DNA of 64,000 nt. It comes from Taudactylus pleione. Lineage: Eukaryota > Chordata > Amphibia > Anura > Myobatrachidae. The DNA is taken from contig JAUIMM010001030.1 in the NCBI GenBank assembly GCA_031769625.1, positions 1,433,001 to 1,497,000 of the forward strand, given 5' to 3'. The notes beneath the pieces are model-generated. The model ran no database searches and was not told where the DNA came from. It was given only the letters and a program-made list of their open reading frames with translations. The position numbers and the translations under genes are program-made. Below, piece by piece: positions 33,283 to 44,003 of the stretch. Every line of letters starts with the position of its first letter. Position 1 is the stretch's first letter.

Positions 33283-34035
33283 GGACCTCATTCAGAGTCA
33301 GTCGTTGCGGCCGCTCGGTCGTACGCCACTGTTGTTCGCTAAACTGCGCATGCGTAAAATTCGCAATGCGCACGCGCAAACTAGCTATTACAATCAGAAA
33401 ATGCTCTCTCCTTGAACACAGCCAGGTCGTTAGTTTGAGTGACAGGATGAGGCATTTGTGGGTGATAACAGGGGAAGGTGCTTGTGAACATGGGTGTTGA
33501 GATCCGAACGCAGGCGTGCCTGACTATGCAAACAGTTAATTATGCACTCCCATAAAACACCAAGTAGTGTCATGGCCAGTGTTGGCTAACCTTGACACTC
33601 CAGCTGTTGTGGAACTATATATCCCAGCATGCCCTGCCATAGTTTTAGCATGCCCTAATAGCAAAACTGTAGCAGTGCATGCTGGGTTATGTAGTTCCAT
33701 AACAGCTGGAGTGTCAAGGTTAGCCAACAGTGGTCATGGCACATGTGACATGGGAGGTTTTGACACTGACTTGATCGTAGTGCTTAAGAGAGGGTATGGT
33801 CAACCTTAAAGCTCTACGACCAGCTCCGATGGTCTCGATTAATCCTTATATGCCCAGAGATTACGTGTATTGCGAACGAGAAGGGGGCGTGTTTTTAGTC
33901 TTACGGCCGCATCTTCTCGCTCGTCCAGCTAACGATCCAATCTTAACGACGCAACTTGCAAGCGCTTCATTTGCATATCCGGCCCCTTTTACCTTACGAC
34001 CAAGCGGACACAACGACCGACTCTGAATGAGGCCC
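33283..34035. mobile_element. MITE, GGRCCTCATTCAGAGTC family, inside Ngaro
   Basis: The ends GGACCTCATTCAGAGTCAGTCG and, on the other strand, GGGCCTCATTCAGAGTCGGTCG (given by their shared CCTCATTCAGAGTC core) are inverted. The flanking triplets are CCA and TCA, so any 3-bp duplication is imperfect. The interior has ATGCGCACGCGCA, CCCATAAAACACC and CGTTGTG words shared with 51744-52342. A hAT MITE (33577-33732) is nested inside. Confidence 0.78.
33577..33732. mobile_element. hAT MITE nested in the previous MITE (156 bp)
   Basis: The ends CAGTGTTGGCTAACCTTGAC and CACTGTTGGCTAACCTTGAC (opposite strand) are inverted, and the arms extend through ACTCCAGCTGTT and GGAACTA. An exact 8-bp duplication GTCATGGC lies at 33569-33576 and 33733-33740. 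The whole element can fold into one long hairpin. Confidence 0.9.
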
Positions 34036-34257
34036 TCAGTGCCTTATGCTTCCCACCACTAGGGGGGATTGGAGTTCTTTTCACCTTTGCCCTCAAATAT
34101 AGAGGTTTGGTGTGGTTCACCTCCATCTGGGTCACCTAAACAACTCAGTTTCCCCCCCCCCCTCTGTTTTTCATTCATGGTTAAGAGTTGTTTAATATTA
34201 TTATTATATTTTATTAATGCTATGATATACGATTGTTTCCACTGCAGGTTTTTAGAG

Positions 34258-34786
34258 AAAAAATTACCGGGTGTAGATTGTTGCCCATTCTTTTGTGTAC
34301 TGGGCTAGCAGGCATAACTGCATCAGCTTAGCCCCTTTTAAGGTCTGATGGATTGGGTTAAGAGGTTTTAGCTGGAGCAGCTTTTTGGACCTTCTTTGGC
34401 AGTCGGAGAACAAATGGGGATCCCTGACTGTCTAGTTATACACTTAGGTGGTAATGACCTTGGCACGTGTAAGGGAGTTGAACTAATAATCGCCATTAAG
34501 AGGGATTTGAAGTTAATAGCAGAACGGTGGCCACAGGTTAAGATTTGTTGGTCCGAGGTAATTCCAAGGAAGTTCTGGCGTGGTACCCAAGGTGGGCAGC
34601 TCTAGATAGGGTTAGAAGGAAGCTGAACGCTGCGGTGTCTAAGTTGTGGTTGGATTAGATGGGCATGTTATCAGACACCACCGTCTTGGTTATGAGGAGG
34701 CACATTTATATAGGCCGGATGGAGTGCACCTCACCGAAGAAGGGTTAGAGTTTTTTGTATTGGATATCATGGCCTCGTTGGAATAA
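34258..34786 (+). pseudogene. Ngaro SGNH hydrolase ORF
   Basis: Esterase-like SGNH domains are known downstream of the recombinase in vertebrate Ngaro elements, and their role there is unresolved. Block I reads IVAHSFVYWAS (34277-34309) with the nucleophile Ser, although the usual Gly-His-Ser has become Ala-His-Ser. Next comes WIGLRGFSWSSFL. Block III, VIHLGGNDLG, is in an open 69-residue stretch (34396-34605). Block V, RPDGVHLTEEG with Asp and His (34712-34744), leads to the stop at 34784-34786. Two frame changes separate the blocks. A TTTCCACTGCAG string at 34236-34247 could be a splice acceptor feeding this ORF. Confidence 0.82.
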
Positions 34787-35170
34787 TTTAGAAGGGCTAA
34801 GTTTTTTCTTTGGTGGCGTTACGTGGCCAATTGCTTGACCACGTTATTGGCGGAAAGCAGTGCTCCTCGGCGGCTCAATTTAGCGCAGCAGAACTTGGCT
34901 AGCATTCCCCCTTTGAGAGAGGCGAGTCGGTTTCTACCTTAGGGGAGAACCAGGTTTTCATCCTAGGGAGGGACCAGCACTGTGCTAGTTAAGGGGAGGT
35001 GGTACTACCCAGGATCACTAGCGCACGGGGTGGAAAACTCCACCCCGTTTTAGTAAAGCGAATAATTAATTACGAGCTGTAGACCGAGATAGCACTGCTT
35101 TTTCGCCACCAGAACTAATTCAATGCTAATTCATAAATAAATTGGCTGCGACCTCTTTTTTCCAATTCTA

Positions 35171-37279
35171 TACAGTTGTTTGTGTCTTATTTATTAGTTA
35201 CATTAAGCTTAAGAGTGGTGTTTATAATAAAACTATGGGTGACTTATGATAGGAGACACATAAAACAGCAAATTTTATGTTTCTAGAAAAAAAAGTAAAC
35301 CGTAAATAAAAAAAAATGAAAAACGAAAACATCTAAACACTTTGGCAGAGCACACCGAAATCAAAATGAAACATTTGCTGTGTAGCTATACAATTATGCT
35401 CTAAATTAGCCATATACAGACGGCTATGGTAAATCGGATAATGAAGCGCTAAGACTAACTATGGGGCTGAGCAGTTTGCTAGCACATTTGAGTTTATTTT
35501 ATCAATCTGGCCCCAGAGTGAAATTCTCACATTATTTTACATCACAGTCTTCAGTGGACTGTGGCAACAGGCAGCAGCGTACTTGGAATTCTAGCAATGT
35601 AAGCAAAATCTAAAAACATGAAGCAATCCACAGTGCTGTACAAGATTAGTCAACACCAGTTTGTTGAGAATCCATAAACAATGTTTCAAGAATGTTTATA
35701 ACATGCAATATACAGCAAGTTAGATAGAGGAACCAAAAATGTGAAAGCTGTGACACTGGAAAATACTGTAGCACATTGCAATCAGATTTAACTTAAATGA
35801 ATTCATCATCTGTAATGTCTGTGGGTAAGAAGATGGTAATATCATTCTAACTGTGGCGGATCAATTTTACGGTGGACAAAGAAAACGAACTAGTACAATT
35901 TAATATTAAATAAATGCATATACAATATAATATAAGCTTTGGGAACAGGTCTGCTTCTTCAGGCAAGGGCTTATATAAAAATACATATTTAAAAAGTATA
36001 CCAAGCTGAAGGAAAATATATAATTTAATGAAACTCAGAAAATCACATTGAAGGTAATTTACAAAGTGCATATTATGCTCCTCATAAACCTCTTGGTTTT
36101 GGACTGATGCACTTCAGAAGGTCCACCCAGACAGGGTGGAACAATACATTGCCAGGACTCACAGAATTTTTTTTGGAGGGGGCAGTTATGCTGCACTACC
36201 CTCTGGGGCCACCACTACAGACAGATCCTCTTGTATGCATTCTCAGGAGCACTGAAAGAAGAGCAAAGTGGGGGAGCAGGGACCTCAGAGAGTGGGCAGC
36301 CTGGCATCACTGGGTCCCCTGTCACCAGCAGTAGCGTATCAGCTGCACCCTTTATAGTACCTATTAGTTACACACCTACTCCACATTAGGAGCTGCCTCC
36401 AAAATATATTACTGTATGTGGAGTAGAAACATTTTTACAAGCACACTGCACAGAACATTTGCCTAGTGTTTAGTACCACATTTCCATAAAAAATGTAATC
36501 TTTTCGGTTTTTCTTAAATAATGCTTAGTTTAGGCAACATATGGATTTTGGCAATCATGTGTAGGCTGCTGTCTTTATTACATGTGGAAATGTGTGTGTG
36601 GATAAAATGTTTTATTATATTTCTAGTAGTTAACCTGGAAATTGTGCTTGTACTCTAAAGCTCAACATGGAGATGACAGAGTATTAGACAAGATCAGATC
36701 GCCACCAGTATTTGCATAGTAAAAGGGACCATGGCGCCTCTTGCTGCAGAATGTGCTGTCTTAGATATGCATTGCTCCGAAAACAAGGTGCAATTTATAC
36801 CCCGCTCCTGTGCAAACTACTGTTCCCTGCAAATGTGTCTCTCTTACTCCATAAAATGTATACGCCTAGATATATTATAGATTTGTCAGATTCAAACTCG
36901 GTAGGAATTTTTGAGCTGGATTAATGCGGTGACATTGCGGGATATTTTAACAATAAAAAATTGGAACCTAATGCAGTGTCCCCCTAATCTATCATCAAGC
37001 AGAGGTACTACTTTGCTTAATATCGCTTGGAGGTCATAATAATTTGGCCACCAGCGTAAATTAATCTTTACATGACTTTTTGCTAAATGTTTTTCTACTG
37101 GGCACTGTTGGAAGGATGACTGTATATAAAAAAAATCTGACCGCTGATGGAAGTTACCAAATTGTGGCAGTGCCGGCTGGCATTAACACACACTGCGCAC
37201 ACACCACCTGTTGATATGACTGCAGAGCAGCTCAAACATCAACCTCTGTGGGGACCCAACAGTAAGGTACAGCGAGACA
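35171..37279. other. AT-rich DNA, no feature seen
   Basis: No gene or defined mobile element was recognised. The GC-richer patch at 36115-36345 has a 75-residue open frame without similarity to known families. The rest is AT-rich. Confidence 0.45.
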
Positions 37280-37580
37280 TAGGTGTCTATGTACTAAGCC
37301 TTGGAAAGAGATAAAGTGGATGGAGATAAAGTACCAACCAAGCAGATCCTAATTATTTTTCAAACACAGCCTGTGACATGGCAGTTAGAAGCTGATTGAC
37401 TGGTACTTTATCTCCGTTCACTTTATCTCCATATAAGGCTTAGTAAATAGATCTTAATGTATCAACCAGCTCCTGTCAGTTTACAGGCCATGTTTAGAAA
37501 ACTGATATTTAGGAACTAATTGGCTGGTACTTTATCTCTATCCACTTTATATCTCTCCAAGGTTTAGTAAATAGACCTCT
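37280..37580. mobile_element. GGTCTATTTACTAAGCC-type MITE with partial internal copy
   Basis: The ends are GTCTATGTACTAAGCCTTGG and, on the other strand, GTCTATTTACTAAACCTTGG. A third such end (GGCTTAGTAAATAGATC) occurs at about 37438-37453, so the right half is represented twice. Shared interior words are GGTACTTTATCTCC, CACAGCCTG and CTGATTG. It belongs to the group with 17024, 43635, 54827 and 62466. Confidence 0.7.
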
Positions 37581-37989
37581 AAAGTCACTTGTGAAGACGT
37601 AGGGATACTTCGGGTAAGGAAAAAGAAAAAGCAACCTAGGCAATACCTGGGCCAAAAGCTAATTTATATATTTATTTATTTTAATGGTCCCAGGCATGGA
37701 ATTCATATCTATATATCTGCTCATTGACCTATCTATAGTAATTTTAAAAATAGTCAAATGGCTATATTTGTCACTATTCCTTCTAAAGTATTGCTGATGC
37801 AAGGGAAGGGGAATCACAGGAAATAAAATGGGTAAGTGATTACTGGCGCAATAGGCACAGGGTTCGCAAAATACGCGCTATAGCGCGTTTTTACGCGCTA
37901 CAGCAACCTGGGGACCCAGTTTTAAAAACTGATCGGGTCCCGCAGGACGCGCTGGCGCTGTGTGTGCTGCAGCCGTCTCACCTGCCAAT

Positions 37990-38335
37990 CCCTGCATGTC
38001 TGGCTTCTCCCCTGGCCAATCCCTGCACGGCGGCGTCCCCTCCGGCCAATCCCTGCATGGCGGCGTCCCCTCCGGCCAATCCCTGCATGGCGGCGTCCCC
38101 TCCGGCCAATCACCGCGGCATCCCCTCTGGCCAATCACCGCGCGGCGTCCCATCCGGCCAATCACAACGCGACGTCCCGTCCGGCCAATCACAGCGCGGC
38201 ATCCCGTCCAATCACAGCGCGGCATCCCGTCCAATCACAGCGCGGCCCCCCCCCCTGGCCAATCACCGCGCGGCGCCCCCCCCTGGCCAATCACCGCGCG
38301 GCGCCCCCCCCCCCCCCCGGCCAATCACCGCGCAC
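37990..38335. repeat. 30-bp GC-rich minisatellite carrying CCAAT
   Basis: Units of about 30 bp read CGGCGTCCCCTCCGGCCAAT followed by CCCTGCATGG. Later units shorten to about 21 bp with CACCGCGCGGCG or CACAGCGCGGCATC. Nearly every unit contains CCAAT, about a dozen in all. Frames in both strands through it are repeat translations. Confidence 0.9.
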
Positions 38336-38569
38336 AATAATTGAGTCCCACACCAGCCCGGCCTACGCTGCTCCTGCCAGGAACACTGGACTAGTCTGCT
38401 GACAGACACCACGCCATATCGCTGTACCCAGCCAGACAGACATTGTGGATGCAGAAGATACTGCTACTGCCCGAGAGCCGCTACTTAAGGTACCACTCCT
38501 ACATAGGGGCAGTAGGAGGGTGCATTCGGAGGACTGATAACTACATCAATTGCACCCCATGTGCTATCT

Positions 38570-39170
38570 ATCCTTACCCTCAATTCTGCCCCAGCTGCAA
38601 AGCTAACCCCCTCCCTAATCCAAGTACTGCCCCAGTATTACCTTCCCCTAACCCCCTCCTTGACCCCTAGTACTGCCCTATCTATCTAACCTTATCCCAC
38701 CCTAACCCCAGTATTGCCTGCCCTCTGACCTCTTCCTTGTCCCCAGTACTGCCCTAGCTGCTAACAACTCTTTCCCCTCTCTACCTCCCATACTGCCCAA
38801 GCTGCTATCTACACTTGCCCCCTCTCTACCCCCAGTGCTGTCCCAGCTGCTATCCTGACCTGGCACTTCCCCTAACCCTCTCTTTGCCCCCCCAGGTACT
38901 GTCCTAGCTGCTATCTATCCTTGCCCCCTCCCTCCACCCAGCACTGCCTGCCCCTAACCTTCTCCTTGCCCCCAGCACTATCTCAACAAATGTGTGCATT
39001 TACCCCTCCTTGGCTCCAGCCCTGCCTGCCCTTACTCCCCTCTAGCTGCAGCTCTACCCCCAACTCCTCCCTGCCTTTACTCCCAGCTTTACCCAAACCC
39101 CCTCTACCCCAACTGCTATACCCCCCAACACTGTTCCAACTCCTGCCTGTCCTCAACCCCAATAATACGT
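38570..39170. repeat. Degenerate C-rich tandem array
   Basis: Irregular repeats of CCCAGTACTGCCC, CAGCTGCTATCTA and CCTTGCCCCCTC. The unit is roughly 50-70 bp but too diverged to fix by eye. Confidence 0.6.
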
Positions 39171-39432
39171 GACGGGACCCAGAAAAAGTGGGGTAGGACC
39201 CCAATTTTTCAAAGTGAGGGGTCCCTGGGACCCACAATTTTTTTTGCTCAGTGCGATCACTGCATATAGGAATTAAGGCAGAAATCAGTGAATTTATAAC
39301 TGGCAAATGGGTTCTTGTGCAAAATGTGGCTGGGAATTTGGGAATCGTACTCTGTCATACAGGTGGCTGGGAGTTAGGAGGGCAGATTTATCATACAGGT
39401 GGCTGGGAGTTGAGAATATCCCTCTCTGCAAT

Positions 39433-39564
39433 TAGGGATTTTGTCCAGGAATGATTATGTTCGTCCATGCAAGATGACGTTTTGCCTCTGAGTTCCGTTT
39501 TTTTGGAGGGAAAAATCCGAACTCAACGTGCAAACTCGAACCTATCCGAGCCTGCACATCCCTA
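39433..39564. mobile_element. Small hAT MITE with exact TCTGCAAT duplications (132 bp)
   Basis: The left end is TAGGGATTTTG. The right end on the other strand is TAGGGATGTGCAGGCTCGG, identical to the left end of the MITE at 7760. The 8-bp duplication TCTGCAAT is exact (39425-39432, 39565-39572). The interior shares GATGACGTTTTGCCTC with the right part of the 4.57-kb hAT (7045-7060), tying all three together. Confidence 0.9.
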
Positions 39565-39876
39565 TCTGCAATAAATATTCCTGGCAATGGATGGTATCTG
39601 TGCGTGACATGGCAGACTGTTTGGTGGTACCTATGCAAATTATAGCTGCAAATAGGGGTATTTCCTTGCAATAACAAGATTTCTATAGAATACGTTGTTC
39701 ACAGTAGTAATTTATTATAAAATTATCCGTTTGGGAATGAGACCAATCAAAAGTTCCAACAAAACTTCAAGTCACTTTGTTTAAAATAATCATTTAATAG
39801 AATTTCCTTGCAGTACACTTCAGCTATTTCAGTGTTTCTATATTTCTTTTGGAGCTATACCTCAATTTGCCGGTTA

Positions 39877-40266
39877 TGCTGGCCATACACGCTACAATTA
39901 TCGGGGCGATCCGCCTGATATCGGCGGCTCGCCCAGATAATTGTAACATGTGGGGGGGCGACAGAGGGTTAAATATTGCTCGGTCGGGCATGCCGGATTG
40001 TCCAGCATGCCCGTCCGATGCGATATTTCCCGGTAAACTGTCGGCAGCATCGGGCAGTGTATGCCCAGCCGCGGCCGACAGACAGACATCTCCTGTGTTC
40101 CTTCCTACGGAATGTCTCCTCCCCCGGGGGTGGAGCGCAGATGTCTGCCGAATACACTGTGAGAGAAATCTCACAGTGTATGCCGGCGACATCTGCGGCT
40201 GGCAGCCGGCCAGATAAAATGTCTGTCGGTCTGACAGGCATTTTATCTGGCCGTGTATGCCCAGCA
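39877..40266. mobile_element. Harbinger-like MITE, copy 2 (390 bp), inverted
   Basis: This is the reverse complement of 788-1189 with the same ends (TGCTGGCCATACAC / TGCTGGGCATACAC) and the duplication TTA at 39874-39876 and 40267-40269. It lacks about 12 bp of the central hairpin and differs at scattered sites. Confidence 0.88.
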
Positions 40267-40869
40267 TTAGTAAAGTGCAGTGCATTGAGCTTTCATACTC
40301 TCTGACATTGCACATAAACTTCCTGAAAACAAATATTTATATGCAAATGTTTACTTTACAAATGTGGCACAAACCTTCACCAAGTGTCCTTGGAGTATTT
40401 ACAGACTTACTAGTTCTTATCAGTGCAATAGTAACGTAAAAAGAAACTGAAAACAAAGCGATATTGAGCCTGCAAGAAGGATATCCCTAGAATCATGACA
40501 AGGACGCAGTAGGAGGAAACATTGCTCCTCACATGTAAGAACTTGAAGTAAGAGTACTTCAGAGAGCTAAAGAAAGTATGCTGCAGTTTAACAGGTACAA
40601 GGGATCGGAGTCCAAATGAGAGATTGTCCTTCCAAAAGAGAGACCGCTCTAGCTGCCTGATATAATTTACAGTAGGATATGCTGTACTGTATACATATGC
40701 TTTTATCTAGTGACAAGCAGTTTTCCTGTGGCAAGTGCATATGACAGAGAAACTTTAGAACTTCTGGTTCTAAAACAAATAAAAACTAAAAAAAAAAAAA
40801 AAAGAAATCCTAAAACGCATAATAACCACATAATTTCTTATTTGTTTCAATTTCACAACCATCTTTGTG

Positions 40870-41115
40870 CACAACACCAGTGATCGTGGTTACTGAGGTG
40901 GGAAGAAAACAACACTTCAATAACTCCGGTTTCCTTCCACAACCCAAAAATATACTTTGGCCCTGGACAAATATTAACCCTAGTGTGTGCGTGTGTTAGG
41001 GAATATAGATTCTAAGCTCCACACTGGGGAAGGGACTGCTGTGAATGATTGAATATGCGCTGTAAAGCGCTGTGGAATATGTGCGCGCTATATAAATAAC
41101 TGGTAATAAATAATA
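40870..41115 (+). mobile_element. SINE copy, head truncated
   Basis: In the plus orientation the copy has CTCCGGTTTCCTTCCAC, then ATATACTTTGG, GGGAATATAGATTCTAAGCTC, GGAAGGGACTGCTGTGAATG, GCGCTGTGGAATATGTG, CGCTATATAAATAACTGG and a (TAA)-type tail. This matches the reverse complement of 23103-23290. The tRNA-like head is missing. Confidence 0.7.
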
Positions 41116-42302
41116 TATTTAGCATAACAGTAACATTAATAACAAGCATTCAACTGTTTTAAATCAAGCAACTCCTACACCCCCTGGTATATAGAAGCAT
41201 AGCTATTTATTTTTACTTTCACTCTTCCTTTTAGCATGGAGAGGAGACAAGAGTCTTCAGGAAAGTAGACTCATGACTCTTACAATTGGAGGAAGAATTA
41301 TGAGTCACAGCATTGACACTGAACTGCTAAGCTAGCTCCAAGCCCACAGCATTAGTATAGCTCATAACTTACACAGCCATTTTCTATCCACTTTACAGCG
41401 GAGTTTACAACAAAAAATAAATAAAATCTGACTGTATTTTCCGGCAATGACCTATATCCTTAACACTGTAAGTAAATGCGTCAACTGCTACTAACCCAGA
41501 ATTTCTCAATAAAGTCTTTGGTCTTCCTCACCCGAGGCTAATAAGAAATCACAGCATTCCATGGCACAGGAAGGAATGATTAGGGGATGTGTCAAAACAA
41601 TATCGGCATTCTGAGACACACAATAAATACCTTTAAGAACTAGTATTCTACTCTTGCTTTCCTTTAGGATGGACCGTCATCATGTCTTCATTAAAGCTTG
41701 TATAGCATATTCTCAGATAATCAATCACCTTTGAATTCTACACTATATGAAATACTTAGAAAATGTGTGTTACATGGCAGAGACACACATTGAAGTGCAA
41801 CTTGTGATTTGCTGTAAAAAATACTCTCTGGCATTAGACTTGTCTAGATGATCCTCCAATCAGTTTATGGTGTGTAGACCTTGTCTACTATAGATTGGTA
41901 CTCATTTTTTATTGCTATATTTAATGGACATTAACTATTCAAAACTTTTGCTCTAAGCTTTAACATTTGTATTGTTTATGAAAACATTTTCACACTATGT
42001 AACTTAATTGTGCTTCTGTGTTCTTTATACGTTTCAATAAAAACATTTCTAAAAATAAATAGATAAAGCTTATGCTCAATATATGATATACTTGCCAAAG
42101 TGCTCTTTGAAGGCTGAAGCAGTATTTATGAGGTTGCAGACTATCAAATCATTATGGGAGGAATTAAATTGTTTCTTACACGCAGAAATCTGGGAGCCTG
42201 TGGCACTCATGTCTGAATTTAATTTCTTCGTCAGGCTCCCTTCCTCACTGGTGTGTTTAAAAAAAAAAAAATGAAATTCCCCCCGAGCTTCAGTATCCTA
42301 AG
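41116..42302. other. AT-rich DNA, no feature seen
   Basis: No gene, array or terminal repeat recognised. An A-rich run lies at 42260-42271. Confidence 0.45.
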
Positions 42303-42696
42303 CAGGGATTGCCAACCTTTTGCTATCAGTGCAAAAACTCAGTTCAACAGTTCTATATATGATTCATTAATAATGATGGCATCAACAAATAACACATTCT
42401 TAATTCTAGAAAATATGCAATACATTTCAAATCACACACAACTATAAACTGCAGGAAGTAGAGACAATGGTAGGATCAAATAGTTGGTGGCAATGAACAA
42501 GATTAATACACCAACTGAGTTTTTAAGTAACTTGGACTGTTTAGGCTTATTGGTATGTAACTATAAAAATAAATTTAATTACACAATATTGATGTCTAAA
42601 GTCTGGTAATTACATATTGGTACTAGCTGGTGAATCTTTTGAACCTTCTGGGGTGCACTTAAAACTGTTCCATGTGCCAGGGGTTGTTGACCCTTG
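42303..42696. mobile_element. Probable hAT MITE, CAGGGATTGCCAACC ends
   Basis: The left end CAGGGATTGCCAACC and the right end CAAGGGTCAACAACC (opposite strand) are imperfect inverted repeats about 394 bp apart. The 8-bp flanks (ATCCTAAG, ATCTAGAG) match only partly. Non-coding, AT-rich interior. Confidence 0.5.
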
Positions 42697-43174
42697 ATCT
42701 AGAGAATATTAAGTCAGTGATGTTAGATATTCCTAGTATATGTTCGGAACACATATTGGAATAATTCAGAATATTCAGTAGACATAAATACACCTAAACA
42801 ATATCTCTTTTTAAACAAATAAATAGTAACAAAAAAATAAATAAAAAATACCCGTACTAATTCTATGCATTTTAATGAACTCACTATATTGAGCATGCAC
42901 AAAAGAGAGATCACTTATTTCTGACTAGCGGGGATACCCAACCTTGCCGGGGTTGAAGATTGGACCCTGAAATACACCTGTAGCCTTCATTTTTTTATAT
43001 CGTCCTTGCCTATAACCTGAATAACTATACAAATTAGGAGTAAATGACAGTGCAGGCAGGTGTTTTCTTATACCGTTTGGAATGAGATATATCAGGAGCA
43101 GACTGATTTACAGAACGTAAATCAGTATGTAACGTGCTGATGAATAGGCCCCTAAATACTTGGGATTAGTATTT

Positions 43175-43560
43175 TTACTGACCTCTCTATATCCTACACC
43201 TCTATACCAGCTTTCACGTTATTGATCCTTCTATACCCTACACTAATTTTACTGACTCCTCTAAACTATACACTAGATTTCTGACCCCTCTCTATTCCCT
43301 CAAAATACTGAACTCTATAGCCTACATTCCATCACTGACCCCCCCTCTATACCTTACACTACATTACTAACCCCACTATTCCCTCCACTAGTGGACTCTC
43401 CATAGCCTACATTACATGACTGACCCCTCTATACCCTACATTACATCACTGACCCCTCTATACCCTACATTACATCACTGACCCCTCTATACCCTACATT
43501 ACTGACCTCTATATAACCTACACTACATTAGTAACCCCTCTATAAGCTACAGTACAGTGT
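43175..43560. repeat. 29-bp minisatellite
   Basis: Units read CACTGACCCCTCTATACCCT followed by ACATTACAT. The central three (about 43420-43500) are nearly perfect and the flanking ones are diverged. Confidence 0.88.
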
Positions 43561-43634
43561 AAAACATTAGTATACTACCCCTTAGCTCTATAGAGAGATA
43601 AAAACACTGGAAAAAAATAAGACAAGAGGGTATA

Positions 43635-44003
43635 GGGCAGGATGTACTAAGCATCACATATGCAATGCAGTACATCCCACCTCTTATCAGGTACACACCA
43701 GGTTTAATTATGTATGTACTTAGAAATGTGATTAAAATCGCGAAGGACAGCTCTCCCGATAAGAGCTACTCCTTGCGATAGCCTCGGATAGAGGGACTTA
43801 CGGGTTTAATACCCAGAAGTCCCCCCGGCATCCTACTGCAAATGCACAGAAGGACGCGCGCACCGCGAAAGGAGCTAGAAGGTATCCGATTGAATCCCTC
43901 TCAGGGGGTGTCCCAATAAGAAGGCCACCGAGATGAAGCACCAGAAGAAACTGCATTTTCTGGAGTTTTAAATAAAGTTTTCAGTTTAGTACATCCTGCC
44001 CCC
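43635..44003. mobile_element. GGGCAGGATGTACTAAGC-type MITE
   Basis: The ends are GGGCAGGATGTACTAA and, on the other strand, GGGCAGGATGTACTAA, perfect over 16 bp. Interior hairpins include CTCTCCCGATAAGAG and GATAGCCTCGG. It is a member of the GGG...TACTAA group. No clear target duplication. Confidence 0.72.

Larger units (their letters stand above)
29700..35170 (+). mobile_element. Ngaro-type (DIRS-like) tyrosine-recombinase retrotransposon
   Basis: The order of coding relics is gag, RNase H, tyrosine recombinase, then SGNH hydrolase. That order, without a methyltransferase, is the plan of vertebrate Ngaro elements. The reverse transcriptase is missing. A GC-rich leader (30000-30700) precedes gag. 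The 3' region has a strong hairpin (ACGGGGTGG/CCACCCCGT, 35026-35050) and AATAAA near 35137. A MITE at 33283-34035 has inserted between recombinase and hydrolase. I could not define the split direct repeats expected at the ends, so the outer limits are approximate. Confidence 0.85.
37855..39245. repeat. Composite satellite-bearing repeat
   Basis: It opens with GGGTTCGCAAAATACGCGC and the hairpin ACGCGCTATAGCGCGT. It holds two arrays: a 30-bp GC-rich array at about 37990-38335 and a C-rich array at about 38570-39170. Similar words (GGACCCAGTTTT, GGGTCCC; then GACGGGACCCAG, GGGACCCACAATTTTTTTT) lie left and right of the arrays, so it may be one element with degenerate inverted ends. No transposase seen. 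Confidence 0.5.

Noticed and set aside
37878..38402. Several 118-146-codon frames on both strands
   Set aside because: All are repeat translations of the 30-bp CCAAT-bearing minisatellite.
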